A stretch of DNA of 64,000 nt from a virus. Position 1 is the first letter of the stretch, and every line of letters begins with the position of its first letter. The stretch covers positions 1-64,000 of IMG/VR virus record IMGVR_UViG_3300042502_000959, one strand, 5' to 3'. Shown here piece by piece: positions 50,905 to 58,770 of the stretch. Made by a program: the position numbers and the translations under genes. Under the pieces are notes generated by a model. That model was not told where the DNA came from. It saw nothing but the letters and a program-made list of their open reading frames with translations, and made no database searches.

Positions 50905-51924
50905 AAGAATATCTAAGTATTTTTGCTTTAAAGATTCGCTAGAAAACTTTGAATATCCAACATCAAAAGCTGCCTTTTTTGCTTCTGTTTGATCATTAGA
51001 CATATAATGATCTATCTTGGCTGCAAGCAAAACTGGATCGGCAGAATAGACATCTAGCATAGTCCTTGTCATTAGCTCACCTACCTTGTGAGACGCTACA
51101 AGCCAATCTGAGGGCAGAACTTGGTTGTTTGGTGATATATCAGTCATAAAGACTGGCAGGCCGCTCAGGAGCGCCTCATTCATTGGCAGGCATAGTCCAG
51201 CATATCTTCTTGGCAAGATCATTGCGTCGTATCCAGAATATAAGTCCTTCTGGTCTTTAACGTTATCAGAAATAATCTTAATTCTATCGTCATTTATGTT
51301 GTATTCAAGCTTATCTTGGCATCTAATCTCTAGGGTAAAGTCTTCTTTTGAATATTTCATCATTTCAATTACTGTATCTGTACCGTTTCTATCCATCACA
51401 GCAACTTTTCCAGCAATATGCAAAAGCTTCCTTGTTGATCTTGAATTTATTTTCCTGACATCTTCGAATGTTCTATGGTCGGTTGGTGGTGGTAGGTGAA
51501 TTACACTACAAGATTGACCAAATTTTCTTACAACGTCATCCAGATTCCACTTACTTGGAGATAACAAGATGTCTGGTAGTGCCAGCCTAGGGCTTTGCAA
51601 ATTATCTAAAAACTCATAGTTATATTGTAATATAGTCTTAACACCACTTTGCTTAGCTAACTTTGGAAAATTTTTATTATAGAAAATTTCACAACTAATG
51701 ACTACGTCTAGATTTTTTAAGAACTCTAGGGCCACTGAGTCACCAATAAAACCTAGATTAGTCTGGACATTGTAGTTGCTATACCAGTCTGGATTTTGTG
51801 TATTTTGATTAAAAGAGCTAGAGTCTATTAGCAATATTTTGCTAGGATTTAGCATGTATGCTAATTCTCTAGTCTGATTCCCCAAGCCAGAATTATCTGA
51901 TCTAGCAATAAGTCCTATTCTCAT
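50878..51924 (-). CDS. GT-B glycosyltransferase
   Basis: This 348-residue protein (start ATG at 51924, complement) begins MRIGLIARSDNSGLG and has a C-terminal GT4-like part (about 210-300) with an acidic-plus-GLCLPMNEALLSGLP segment that contacts the sugar nucleotide. The longer frame to 52029 is rejected because ATG 51924 overlaps the upstream stop (ATGA). It is last in the minus-strand cassette. Confidence 0.82.
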   Translation of the reverse strand: MRIGLIARSDNSGLGNQTRELAYMLNPSKILLIDSSSFNQNTQNPDWYSNYNVQTNLGFIGDSVALEFLKNLDVVISCEIFYNKNFPKLAKQSGVKTILQYNYEFLDNLQSPRLALPDILLSPSKWNLDDVVRKFGQSCSVIHLPPPTDHRTFEDVRKINSRSTRKLLHIAGKVAVMDRNGTDTVIEMMKYSKEDFTLEIRCQDKLEYNINDDRIKIISDNVKDQKDLYSGYDAMILPRRYAGLCLPMNEALLSGLPVFMTDISPNNQVLPSDWLVASHKVGELMTRTMLDVYSADPVLLAAKIDHYMSNDQTEAKKAAFDVGYSKFSSESLKQKYLDILLNLPASTN

Positions 51925-52586
51925 AGATCCATTTCTTTGTATAGCTGCTTCAATCCTTTTAGTGTTCCAATGTCCATATACTTGCCACCAGGCCTTACCG
52001 CTCTGATGTCGGCACTGTTGGATAACCATTCTTTTAGTTGTTTTCCAGGGTGGTCTAGCGTTGTGTCTAAGTGTTTAATCATGTTTTTACTAAACATCAT
52101 GGTTCCCCACATGTCTAGGTAATCACAATTTTCTACCTTATCTTCAGACTGGATTACTTTATTGCCAGACAATAATACCTGCCCAACACGACCCTTTAAC
52201 TCATCTGTGCATTCCCAAACGCCCAAGACTAAGTCGGCATCTGTCTCTTTCATCATTTCTTTATAAATGTTTACTGGTGTATTTATTATGTAGGTATCTG
52301 GCATACCAACAAGTATAGTATCGTTATAGTCACCAACCATAAATTTAATTGCATCAGACATTGTGGTAGGTTCACGAACAATTAGCTTAATGTTCATGTC
52401 CATATTTTGTACAATAGGAACCCACTCAGGCCTAGTTGATACACGAACTTCATCGCATACTTCTAGCATTTGTTCTACATGCCACTGAAGCAAAGATCTT
52501 TCATCCGAAATAGGCAAACAAAATTTTGGTATACCACCAATTCGAGATGCTTTTCCAGATGCTGGTAAGACTCCTATTGTATGCAT
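51921..52586 (-). CDS. Sugar-phosphate nucleotidyltransferase
   Basis: This 221-residue protein starts with the nucleotidyltransferase signature LPASGKASRIGGIPKF (about 7-22), here with Ser in place of one Gly of the usual GxGxR loop, and has MPDTYI near 95 for metal binding. It would form an NDP-sugar that supplies donor for the neighbouring transferases. It overlaps its neighbours by one and four bases. Confidence 0.8.
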   Translation of the reverse strand: MHTIGVLPASGKASRIGGIPKFCLPISDERSLLQWHVEQMLEVCDEVRVSTRPEWVPIVQNMDMNIKLIVREPTTMSDAIKFMVGDYNDTILVGMPDTYIINTPVNIYKEMMKETDADLVLGVWECTDELKGRVGQVLLSGNKVIQSEDKVENCDYLDMWGTMMFSKNMIKHLDTTLDHPGKQLKEWLSNSADIRAVRPGGKYMDIGTLKGLKQLYKEMDL

Positions 52587-53374
52587 TAGCTTAAACCATA
52601 ATTTTTCTTTAGAGTAGCTATATCATTGACTGGCCAGTAGTCTAAAGATTTAGTAGGATCATTAAATGGATACTTATATTCTCCCCAGCCTTCTCTTGTT
52701 CTATCCCCACCCCATTTAGACTTAAAGTAATCATGAACACCGTCAATATTTATCTTTAGACCATCTATTGTTGCACCACCATCTACCTGACATGTAACAT
52801 CAACCTCTGCCGTTGCAGCACTAATTCTCATAACATAACTTATTGGGGTATTAGAGTGTATAAACTGACTACGCCAGGATACTACAAGGTCTGATTCAGT
52901 ATCTGGCATAGACTGTTCTTCAAGCAGTCTGCACCTATGATCCCAGTCACAATCATCAAAGTTATATGGATAAAAGTTTTCATCAAAATATCCAATTGCA
53001 CTAACCAGCTTCTTGTTTATTCCACAAAGATGCCATCCGTGTTGTGTTCTAAACATTACACCATTAAATCCTTTAAGCATTTCAATAATGTGTGAAAAGG
53101 GCTGATTAAACAACATTGAAGAGGAGACAACAAAAGTCCAATCATGGTTCTTTTTTAATGCGATGTTCCATGCTCTTGCTAGCCCAATATTTTCCGACTG
53201 ATACTCTACCTGGAACCCGTATTGTTTTTCAAATACTTCGCATTCTCTATTGCCACTATTATCTATAAGCAAAACATTTTTATCTTTTATGGACTCCATG
53301 CATTTGTAAATTCTCTCTGTTACTTTATAGATGGGAATACAAATTAAATAATCAATTTTGGTATCTGTTTCCAT
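52586..53374 (-). CDS. GT2-like glycosyltransferase
   Basis: This 262-residue protein has a GT-A start (YLICIPIYK), an LLIDNSGN loop and NIGLARAWN near 62-70, all usual for family 2. The metal motif is not a clean DxD, with acidic YNFDDCDWDHRC near 138-149. It overlaps the methyltransferase by 23 bases. Confidence 0.75.
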   Translation of the reverse strand: METDTKIDYLICIPIYKVTERIYKCMESIKDKNVLLIDNSGNRECEVFEKQYGFQVEYQSENIGLARAWNIALKKNHDWTFVVSSSMLFNQPFSHIIEMLKGFNGVMFRTQHGWHLCGINKKLVSAIGYFDENFYPYNFDDCDWDHRCRLLEEQSMPDTESDLVVSWRSQFIHSNTPISYVMRISAATAEVDVTCQVDGGATIDGLKINIDGVHDYFKSKWGGDRTREGWGEYKYPFNDPTKSLDYWPVNDIATLKKNYGLS

Positions 53375-54050
53375 AAATATACCCCCCTCTTTCGGGGCTT
53401 CCTAAAATTTCTAAGCCAAACTGCTTAGCTAATTTCTCAACCATGATTCCAAATTTGCCGTCAAAAGACTTATCAAACTCAAGCACTAAATAATTAATTT
53501 TTGCAAGTATTTTTTCGGGGGCATTAATTATAAGATCAAACTCTGCACCCTCAATGTCAATCTTCATAACTTCAACACGCTTAATGTTATTCTCTTTAAA
53601 CAGCTTTTCCAATGTGATTGCCTGGATCTTTGTTTGCTCAACACCTTCGATTTCAAAAATGCTGCTATTTCCACCACGATTAGTTATTAAAACTTCTTTA
53701 TTCTCGTGCCAAATTGCTTTATTAATAACGGTAACATTCTCTACTGGATTGTCTTCTATGTTTTTCTGCAAAAGAATTAGGTTATGTGGCTCAGGCTCAA
53801 TAGCAAAGACCCTGATCTTTCTTTTTCTATCTTTATTAAAGTTGTCAACAAAAAGACTTACGGAGCCAACGTTGGCACCAATATCAACAAAAACAGCATT
53901 TTTATTTTTAGCAAAGTGCCATTGATGAATTCTATAAACGTTTTCATTCCAAGTTTCTTCAATAACCTTCCAGTCCAGGTCGTGATCATCGCTTGGATCA
54001 TGCTCTTCATCTCGCAAATTAAAGACATAGCCGTTAGTTTCTAAAATCAT
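53352..54050 (-). CDS. FkbM-family methyltransferase
   Basis: This 232-residue protein has FVDIGANVGSVSL (SAM-binding loop), FAIEPEPHN and VEVMKIDIEGAEFDLI, the standard FkbM motifs. FkbM enzymes O-methylate sugars and similar substrates. ATG 54050 is chosen because it overlaps the upstream stop (ATGA). It may cap the glycan made by the cassette. Confidence 0.87.
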   Translation of the reverse strand: MILETNGYVFNLRDEEHDPSDDHDLDWKVIEETWNENVYRIHQWHFAKNKNAVFVDIGANVGSVSLFVDNFNKDRKRKIRVFAIEPEPHNLILLQKNIEDNPVENVTVINKAIWHENKEVLITNRGGNSSIFEIEGVEQTKIQAITLEKLFKENNIKRVEVMKIDIEGAEFDLIINAPEKILAKINYLVLEFDKSFDGKFGIMVEKLAKQFGLEILGSPERGGYIYGNRYQN

Positions 54051-54988
54051 AGGTTTAATTCCTTTAAGATATGCTGCCATCTATTTTTATAGGTGTAGTT
54101 GTTTTTGACCATGTCGTGACCAGACCTTCTAATTTCTTCACGTTCTTCTTCGTGCTCTAAATAGTATTCAATTAATTGGTTTAGTTGATCTAAATTATTA
54201 TACTCATAAAATACTACATGCTTCTTATCTTCAAATTCTTTTTCAAGACCTGGGATATAGGGGTGAATCAAGAAGCCACCACGACCAAGGGTTTCGTAGA
54301 TCCTGTCGGACCAATAGTCTGGGTAGTCAAAGTTTGGACATAGAGTATCTCCAACTACAATCTTAGTAGAAGCATACAAGTTGTTTAGCTCTTGTCCTCT
54401 TACAACCCCAAGCCCTTCTTTTCCATATAAATTAAACCTTGCTCCATATGTCTGACTTAAAAAATTAATAAGCTTTGGTCTATAAGGCCACTCTGCATGA
54501 TAAGTTTTACTTCCAACAAAAATAATTTCTTCTTTTGGAATAGCTGGTGTGTAAACACACTCTTTATCATATACCCCAGCTGGTAAGTAGTGACCTTTTA
54601 CGGATGTTCGTGTATTAAACCAATCAGCCATTTTGTTATCTACGGTAAAAAAGTGATCTATAAATTGATACACTGGCTTACGCAACAAATCTCTTTGTCT
54701 GTTTAGCCCAAGCCAAAGGTCTAAGTGGTAGGTCATGCTCGGAACGTTATGTTTTTTTAACTCAATCAGCATGTCTTGCATCGTAAGTCTTCCTGGGGTA
54801 TCCCAGCCATGAGTATGGACCCAAACAAAAAGATCGCTGTTTATTGCATTGTTAAAAATATCTTCAGCGGTTGCTTCGCTTTCTTGCATCCTAACAACCT
54901 GATGTCCCATAGACTCTAAAGTTTTTGTGTGATGTGTTTCGGTACTATAGTCTACTCTAAAATTTCCTAAGAATGTTATTTTTGCCAT
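54047..54988 (-). CDS. Glycosyltransferase (CgeB/GT1-like)
   Basis: This 313-residue protein begins MAKITFLGNFRVDYSTETHH and has a C-terminal donor site with SDRIYETLGRGGFLIHPYIPG (about 230-250), then a coiled helix end (EEREEIRRSGHDMV...YTYKNR) typical of CgeB-like transferases. The frame to 55078 is not used since ATG 54988 follows the upstream gene closely. Confidence 0.8.
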   Translation of the reverse strand: MAKITFLGNFRVDYSTETHHTKTLESMGHQVVRMQESEATAEDIFNNAINSDLFVWVHTHGWDTPGRLTMQDMLIELKKHNVPSMTYHLDLWLGLNRQRDLLRKPVYQFIDHFFTVDNKMADWFNTRTSVKGHYLPAGVYDKECVYTPAIPKEEIIFVGSKTYHAEWPYRPKLINFLSQTYGARFNLYGKEGLGVVRGQELNNLYASTKIVVGDTLCPNFDYPDYWSDRIYETLGRGGFLIHPYIPGLEKEFEDKKHVVFYEYNNLDQLNQLIEYYLEHEEEREEIRRSGHDMVKNNYTYKNRWQHILKELNL

Positions 54989-55001
54989 ACTATTTCCTAT
55001 A

Positions 55002-55592
55002 TTAGATGCGAATAGCCTTAGCAAAAACAACTCTAGATGCCATTTTAGATGCTGCAATAATTGCGATAGGAGCAGCAATGCTCAGAACTGTTCCTGCCCA
55101 CATGCGTGGCTCCAAGTATTCCCATGCCCAAAAGTCGAGGGTATGGAAAGCATTTGCCAAAACAGCAATGCCACCAAACATTAGCATTCCAACAACAGCA
55201 CCAAGCGTTTTTTCTGGCTTGCCGTCTTCATTCATTCTAGAAGCAAGAACTAGGTATGCAACCAAGAACAATAGGTACATAAGCTCAATAAAGAAAAAGA
55301 ATAGTCCAGCCATCCAGCTCTGAGAAAGGCCAACAAATTCTGCAACAGCTGTAATACCATTAAAAGAGACAATAGCAGAAGAAATAAAGGCAATCCCAAT
55401 TCCTATAAGCCATGTCCAAAGAATTATCTTTTGATCAATCTGAATTTTTGGAGCACGTTTTGATTCCTGTAGCTCATAGCGCTGTCTTTTGGTATCTTCT
55501 ACACGTCTCACAGTAGCCTCTTGACTGTTTGGATTGTTGACTTTATCGGCAAGAACTTGTTGCCTTCTTCTAAATGACATAGGATTACTCAT
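55002..55592 (-). CDS. Four-segment membrane protein
   Basis: This 196-residue protein has a charged N-terminal 50 residues and four membrane segments (about 57-78, 93-117, 132-150, 163-183). It is first in the minus-strand cassette and is led by TGG-TATAAT nine bases before the ATG. It could anchor or export the glycan product; no family is recognised. Confidence 0.65.
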   Translation of the reverse strand: MSNPMSFRRRQQVLADKVNNPNSQEATVRRVEDTKRQRYELQESKRAPKIQIDQKIILWTWLIGIGIAFISSAIVSFNGITAVAEFVGLSQSWMAGLFFFFIELMYLLFLVAYLVLASRMNEDGKPEKTLGAVVGMLMFGGIAVLANAFHTLDFWAWEYLEPRMWAGTVLSIAAPIAIIAASKMASRVVFAKAIRI

Positions 55593-55601
55593 AATGTATT
55601 A

Positions 55602-55610
55602 ATTATACCA
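55602..55610 (-). promoter_or_regulatory. Minus-strand extended -10 promoter (TGG-TATAAT)
   Basis: Read on the minus strand, TGG-TATAAT ends nine bases before ATG 55592, giving a leader of only a few bases. It drives the six-gene glycan cassette. Confidence 0.62.
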
Positions 55611-55643
55611 CTAAAGTGTATTAAGGGCAAGGGTTGTTTTGTA

Positions 55644-55682
55644 TGCTATAATATTTATGCCTGCCCAATTGGGGGGCATTAA
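55644..55682 (+). promoter_or_regulatory. Promoter and 5'-end hairpin of the heat-shock gene
   Basis: TGC-TATAAT (-10 at 55647-55652) is followed by an ATGCC...CCCAATTGGG...GGCAT hairpin (55657-55679). The AAGGAG site lies outside the stem, so the hairpin does not look like a ROSE-type thermometer. Confidence 0.5.
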
Positions 55683-55709
55683 CTCGCTTAACATAAGGAG
55701 ATGATATAA

Positions 55710-56099
55710 ATGGTTATTACAACACCATTCGGAGGACTTGGTCTAGATATTGACAAGTTCTTTAGCACAACACCAGCAGCAAACACCTATCCACCATACA
55801 ACGTTGTCAGGATTGACGATGATAAGATCGTGATGGAGTTTGCGGTAGCTGGATTCAAAAAGGACGAGATCAGTATTACTACTGAAAAAAATGTCCTATC
55901 TATAAAAGCAGAAAGACCAGACGCTGACGATAAGAAATACCTACACAAAGGTATTGCTGCTCGTAGGTTTGCTCGCTCATTCTCACTGCCAGAATACTAT
56001 GAAGTTGATTCGGCTGGATTTGAGGACGGTATTCTGTATGTTCATTTGGTAAGAGACATCCCAGAAGAAAAGAAACCAAAATCAATTAAGATTGGTTAA
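55710..56099 (+). CDS. Small heat-shock protein (Hsp20)
   Basis: This 129-residue protein has an alpha-crystallin domain (about 28-118) with VMEFAVAGFKKDEISIT, the LSIKAER strand and a FARSFSLPEYYEVDSAGFEDGILYVHL block typical of IbpA-like proteins. A short C-terminal tail ends KSIKIG, with an I-x-I-like motif. It would hold unfolding proteins, perhaps virion proteins, in solution. A strong AAGGAG site precedes the ATG. Confidence 0.9.
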   Translation: MVITTPFGGLGLDIDKFFSTTPAANTYPPYNVVRIDDDKIVMEFAVAGFKKDEISITTEKNVLSIKAERPDADDKKYLHKGIAARRFARSFSLPEYYEVDSAGFEDGILYVHLVRDIPEEKKPKSIKIG

Positions 56100-56117
56100 A
56101 AACGATGATATCCTTTA

Positions 56118-56146
56118 GGTAGCTTGATTTTCCTAGGACCGCTACC
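56118..56146 (+). other. Hairpin after the heat-shock gene
   Basis: GGTAGC (56118-56123) pairs with GCTACC (56141-56146) around a 17-base loop, with no T run. It may be a weak 3' element or RNA-stability structure. Confidence 0.35.
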
Positions 56147-56194
56147 TTGGGATACAACCTGGGCATGTTGGCAAAAGGCCTACCATAATACCTG

Positions 56195-56203
56195 TGGTAT
56201 AAT
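56195..56203 (+). promoter_or_regulatory. Extended -10 box six bases before a start codon (leaderless promoter)
   Basis: TGG-TATAAT (-10 at 56198-56203) is followed by six bases and ATG 56210. Confidence 0.68.
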
Positions 56204-56209
56204 AACTAT

Positions 56210-57367
56210 ATGCCATATCATGTTGGAGAAAAGGGATCTTACGGTTGCTCAGGCTACCCTGCCCTTAAAGACGATGGAACCGTAATGGGTTGCCACACTA
56301 CAGCCGAAGAAGCTGCTAATCAAATTTATGCCATCAACCAGTCTGAGGGAAATATTGAAGCTGGTGTTGGTATTAAAAATCCAGAAGAGTGGCCAGGAAC
56401 TGCTATAAAGGCAGCAACAGATAAAGACGGCATGGGTTCTGCTATTGGACAGCCAGAGCCAGCATCTAAAAAACCTTCTGCACTAAAAGATCCTAAGAAA
56501 AAACCAAAGGCTAGAGTCGGTGGTGTTGGTGGAGATTCTGCTGGTGCAATTGCAACTACAAATGGTGGAACATCTATGGGAACTAAAGCCGATGAAAAGG
56601 TTGCTCCTTGCTGGGATGGATACACCCAAAGGGGGATGAAGCCAGGAGACAACGGACGCATGGTTCCTAACTGTATTCCAGTTTCTAAGGCAGAAGCTCG
56701 TATTACTGAGGGAGACTTTGTAAGTGCAAGGACCACAGAAGGCATGATCGTTGGTCAAGTAGAGCACGTTATGCGTGAGGGTGGCAGATATGGTGAGCCA
56801 GGAAACCCTTACTCTGTTGAGTCTACTCCAGAAAATCCAGCGGTAGCTATTAGAATTTTAGAAGAAGACGATGAAGTCTATCACTACACACCATACTCAA
56901 TTGGTGCGTTGATGTCAGATGTTGAAAGAATTAACATGCCAAACATTAGTATGGAAGATTATGAGGATGATGATTATGATGAATACATGGACAAAGCTGA
57001 AGGCTACTCTCCTCCTGCTGGGGCTAGGTCTGCTGCTCGTAGGGCTATCAAGTTCAAAGAAGATGGCAAGGCCACAGGAGCAGGAACTGCAGTTGGATGG
57101 ACTAGAGCTAGACAGCTGGCTAATGGAGAGACACTATCGCTAAGCACTGTAAAGCGTATGTACTCTTACTTCTCCCGCCACGAGGTAGACAAAAAAGGCA
57201 AGGACTGGGCAAATCGGGCTAATCCTTCTAACGGATATATTATGTGGCTAGCGTGGGGCGGAGATGCAGGATACTCTTGGTCTCGCAGGATCGCTCAAAG
57301 AGAAGCAGACAAAGCTTTATTCTCTGACTTTGGAAAAAATTATACCTCAGTCACAAGATTGATTTAG
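56210..57367 (+). CDS. Probable head-associated protein of unknown role
   Basis: This 385-residue protein begins with a YGCSGYPALKDDGTVMGCHTT block (about 10-30) resembling the N-terminal segment found on some phage prohead protease or portal-associated proteins. A Lys/Pro-rich linker follows, then a beta domain (about 160-235) that begins ITEGDFVSART. The C-terminal RAIKFKEDGKATGAGTAVGWTRAR and WLAWGGDAGYSW segments (about 285-365) also recur in phage head-region proteins. No Ser protease triad was identified. It lies far from the head block. Confidence 0.55.
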   Translation: MPYHVGEKGSYGCSGYPALKDDGTVMGCHTTAEEAANQIYAINQSEGNIEAGVGIKNPEEWPGTAIKAATDKDGMGSAIGQPEPASKKPSALKDPKKKPKARVGGVGGDSAGAIATTNGGTSMGTKADEKVAPCWDGYTQRGMKPGDNGRMVPNCIPVSKAEARITEGDFVSARTTEGMIVGQVEHVMREGGRYGEPGNPYSVESTPENPAVAIRILEEDDEVYHYTPYSIGALMSDVERINMPNISMEDYEDDDYDEYMDKAEGYSPPAGARSAARRAIKFKEDGKATGAGTAVGWTRARQLANGETLSLSTVKRMYSYFSRHEVDKKGKDWANRANPSNGYIMWLAWGGDAGYSWSRRIAQREADKALFSDFGKNYTSVTRLI

Positions 57368-57369
57368 TT

Positions 57370-57774
57370 TTAATTCATATCTATTAGATATCGAACATTG
57401 TCAATAAAACCAGCCCTGACTGCTGCTTTCAACATTTTATGAGAAGACGATCCATACTTTGGTAAATCTGAAAAGTAAACAATGTATTGTGTGTCTGGAT
57501 TTAAAGATTTAATTAAAGCAGCATTTGCTATAGCTTTTTTAACATTGTCAGTTCTCTTTGCTCCAGGACGCTTCTTCTCTCCCTGCAAGCCACCCTTAGC
57601 CTCAACATAAACTTGAGTGCCTCTTTGATCGTAAGCAAAGTCAACCTCACACCCAGTATCCTCAACCATCACATTCTTTTTTATATTGGTTGTTCCAAAT
57701 CGGGATAAGTCAGCTAAGACTTTAGACTCAAATGCATCGCCAGAACGCTTAGACTCTGCCTGAAAGTTAATCAT
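57370..57774 (-). CDS. PD-(D/E)XK nuclease, restriction endonuclease-like
   Basis: This 134-residue protein has an N-terminal helix (GDAFESKVLADL) and the sequence GCEVDFAY...VYVEAKGG (about 42-62), giving D...ExK metal residues, then Lys/Arg-rich helices. The layout resembles restriction-endonuclease-like nucleases and single-domain phage nucleases. It overlaps the next gene by four bases. Confidence 0.72.
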   Translation of the reverse strand: MINFQAESKRSGDAFESKVLADLSRFGTTNIKKNVMVEDTGCEVDFAYDQRGTQVYVEAKGGLQGEKKRPGAKRTDNVKKAIANAALIKSLNPDTQYIVYFSDLPKYGSSSHKMLKAAVRAGFIDNVRYLIDMN

Positions 57775-57956
57775 TTTTCTTCAGACATCCTGTTAATTCC
57801 AGCAATGTATCCAGCTTGCCAAGCTTTTATCTCTGGCTCTGAAGGCAGTTCCTGAAGCGTCTCAATATACTCTTGCATATCTACCTTGGCTTTCTTAATG
57901 ATAGATGCCGTCTGCCTGTCTAGCTTTCGCTTTTCTTGTCTTTCAAATTTACTCAT
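57771..57956 (-). CDS. Small hypothetical helical protein
   Basis: This 61-residue charged helical protein precedes and overlaps the nuclease gene on the minus strand. Its promoter is TGG-TATCAT six bases before the ATG. It could be a partner or control protein of the nuclease, a guess from position only. Confidence 0.55.
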   Translation of the reverse strand: MSKFERQEKRKLDRQTASIIKKAKVDMQEYIETLQELPSEPEIKAWQAGYIAGINRMSEEK

Positions 57957-57962
57957 AAATAA

Positions 57963-57971
57963 ATGATACCA
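57963..57971 (-). promoter_or_regulatory. Minus-strand leaderless promoter (TGG-TATCAT)
   Basis: The -10 (57963-57968 on the complement) lies six bases before the ATG at 57956 and is preceded by TGG. Confidence 0.5.
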
Positions 57972-57987
57972 AAAAAATAGCGGTATG

Positions 57988-58107
57988 TCAATCTTCTTGA
58001 GAAGCTTCTATAATGTCACAATAACAATACTCTTTATGCTTAATGATATCAAAATAAAGATCTAACTTTAGCACATGCACCTTGCCGCAAACACACTTAT
58101 ATAGCAT
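57988..58107 (-). CDS. Very small Cys-rich protein
   Basis: This 39-residue ORF has a CVCG pair near 5-8 and a CYC pair near 28-30, fitting a zinc site. TGG-TAGAAT lies five bases before the ATG, as for other leaderless genes here. Both features support a real gene that is too short for usual ORF finding. Confidence 0.45.
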   Translation of the reverse strand: MLYKCVCGKVHVLKLDLYFDIIKHKEYCYCDIIEASQED

Positions 58108-58112
58108 ACTCA

Positions 58113-58121
58113 ATTCTACCA
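58113..58121 (-). promoter_or_regulatory. Minus-strand leaderless promoter (TGG-TAGAAT)
   Basis: TAGAAT on the complement (58113-58118), preceded by TGG, lies five bases before ATG 58107. Confidence 0.45.
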
Positions 58122-58135
58122 ATGTTTTATGAATC

Positions 58136-58144
58136 TGCTATACT
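58136..58144 (+). promoter_or_regulatory. Leaderless promoter (TGC-TATACT)
   Basis: TGC-TATACT (-10 at 58139-58144) is six bases before ATG 58151. Confidence 0.6.
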
Positions 58145-58150
58145 TTTACC

Positions 58151-58309
58151 ATGGACCTAGAAGAAGAGATAAACAACATCTTATTTAATCTTGGCAAAGA
58201 GATTAAGATACATAGGGTAGACCAAGAAAATACGCTTATTGAGATTGAGTATGAAAAATACACTATTGAAATCTTGAGAGTATTCATGAAATACCTGTCA
58301 GAAGAATGA
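58151..58309 (+). CDS. Small acidic hypothetical protein
   Basis: This 52-residue acidic, helical protein ends just before the promoter of the next gene. Its leaderless promoter with exact six-base spacing is the main support. Function unknown. Confidence 0.5.
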   Translation: MDLEEEINNILFNLGKEIKIHRVDQENTLIEIEYEKYTIEILRVFMKYLSEE

Positions 58310-58310
58310 C

Positions 58311-58339
58311 TTGACATCCCCAGACAAATGCCATATAAT
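58311..58339 (+). promoter_or_regulatory. Perfect sigma-70 promoter (TTGACA-N17-TATAAT)
   Basis: TTGACA at 58311-58316, 17-base spacer, TATAAT at 58334-58339, about 30 bases before the next ATG with an AGGAG site. Confidence 0.85.
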
Positions 58340-58369
58340 ATAACATAGCTAAAAAATAGGAGAATAAAA

Positions 58370-58624
58370 ATGAAAAACGTTTATAAGAGTATCGTAGTTG
58401 CTGTAGTGTTTGGAAACATTATTGCATTCCCAGTAGTAGCCTATAGCTTTCCATGGGAAACCTATTTAATTGATCCAACTCCCTACTACATTGTGCAGTC
58501 AGGCTCTCTTGGATTGCTTATCGCAGCCTGTATCTTTGTCTATGAATGGGCTAGATATTCAGAGAAGCCTTGGCTAAAAAGAGCTACTACACGTAAGCCA
58601 AAAATAAGAAATAAAACTAATTAA
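58370..58624 (+). CDS. Small membrane protein
   Basis: This 84-residue protein has two hydrophobic segments (about 7-26 and 41-59) and a very basic C-terminus. It has a consensus promoter and a TAGGAG site, so it is probably expressed strongly and early. Function unknown. Confidence 0.6.
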   Translation: MKNVYKSIVVAVVFGNIIAFPVVAYSFPWETYLIDPTPYYIVQSGSLGLLIAACIFVYEWARYSEKPWLKRATTRKPKIRNKTN

Positions 58625-58645
58625 TGTTTATTTTGTATTAATTTG

Positions 58646-58654
58646 TGGTAAAAT
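58646..58654 (+). promoter_or_regulatory. Extended -10 promoter (TGG-TAAAAT) with long leader
   Basis: TGG precedes TAAAAT (58649-58654). Transcription would start near 58661, giving a leader of about 110 bases, the longest in the window. Confidence 0.5.
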
Positions 58655-58660
58655 AGTAGT

Positions 58661-58770
58661 ACCCCTTTGAGATGGATGTGTCTATCTCAAGGGTTTATAA
58701 CTTAATAGGGAAACCACCCGCTAACGCTCAACGACCGAGTACTAACTACCAAGGAAAGGTAGGTCGCCAA
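58661..58770 (+). promoter_or_regulatory. Structured 5' leader, possible c-di-AMP-type riboswitch
   Basis: The leader has a strong hairpin (CCCTTTGAGAT with ATCTCAAGGG, one bulge), then TAGGGAAACCACC, then CCGAGTACTAACTACC, and a last hairpin CTACC-AAGGAAA-GGTAG whose 3' arm reaches toward the start codon. TAGGGAAACC and CCGA...CTAACT...CC recall conserved blocks of the ydaO/yuaA c-di-AMP riboswitch, which is known upstream of cell-wall hydrolases in actinobacteria. The match is partial and unproved. Confidence 0.4.

Noticed and set aside
55657-55690. RNA thermometer (ROSE-type) in the Hsp20 leader
   Set aside because: The hairpin does not include the ribosome site, which lies free downstream.
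58672-58770. N-terminal extension of the NlpC/P60 gene
   Set aside because: It would translate the structured leader and bury the signal peptide.
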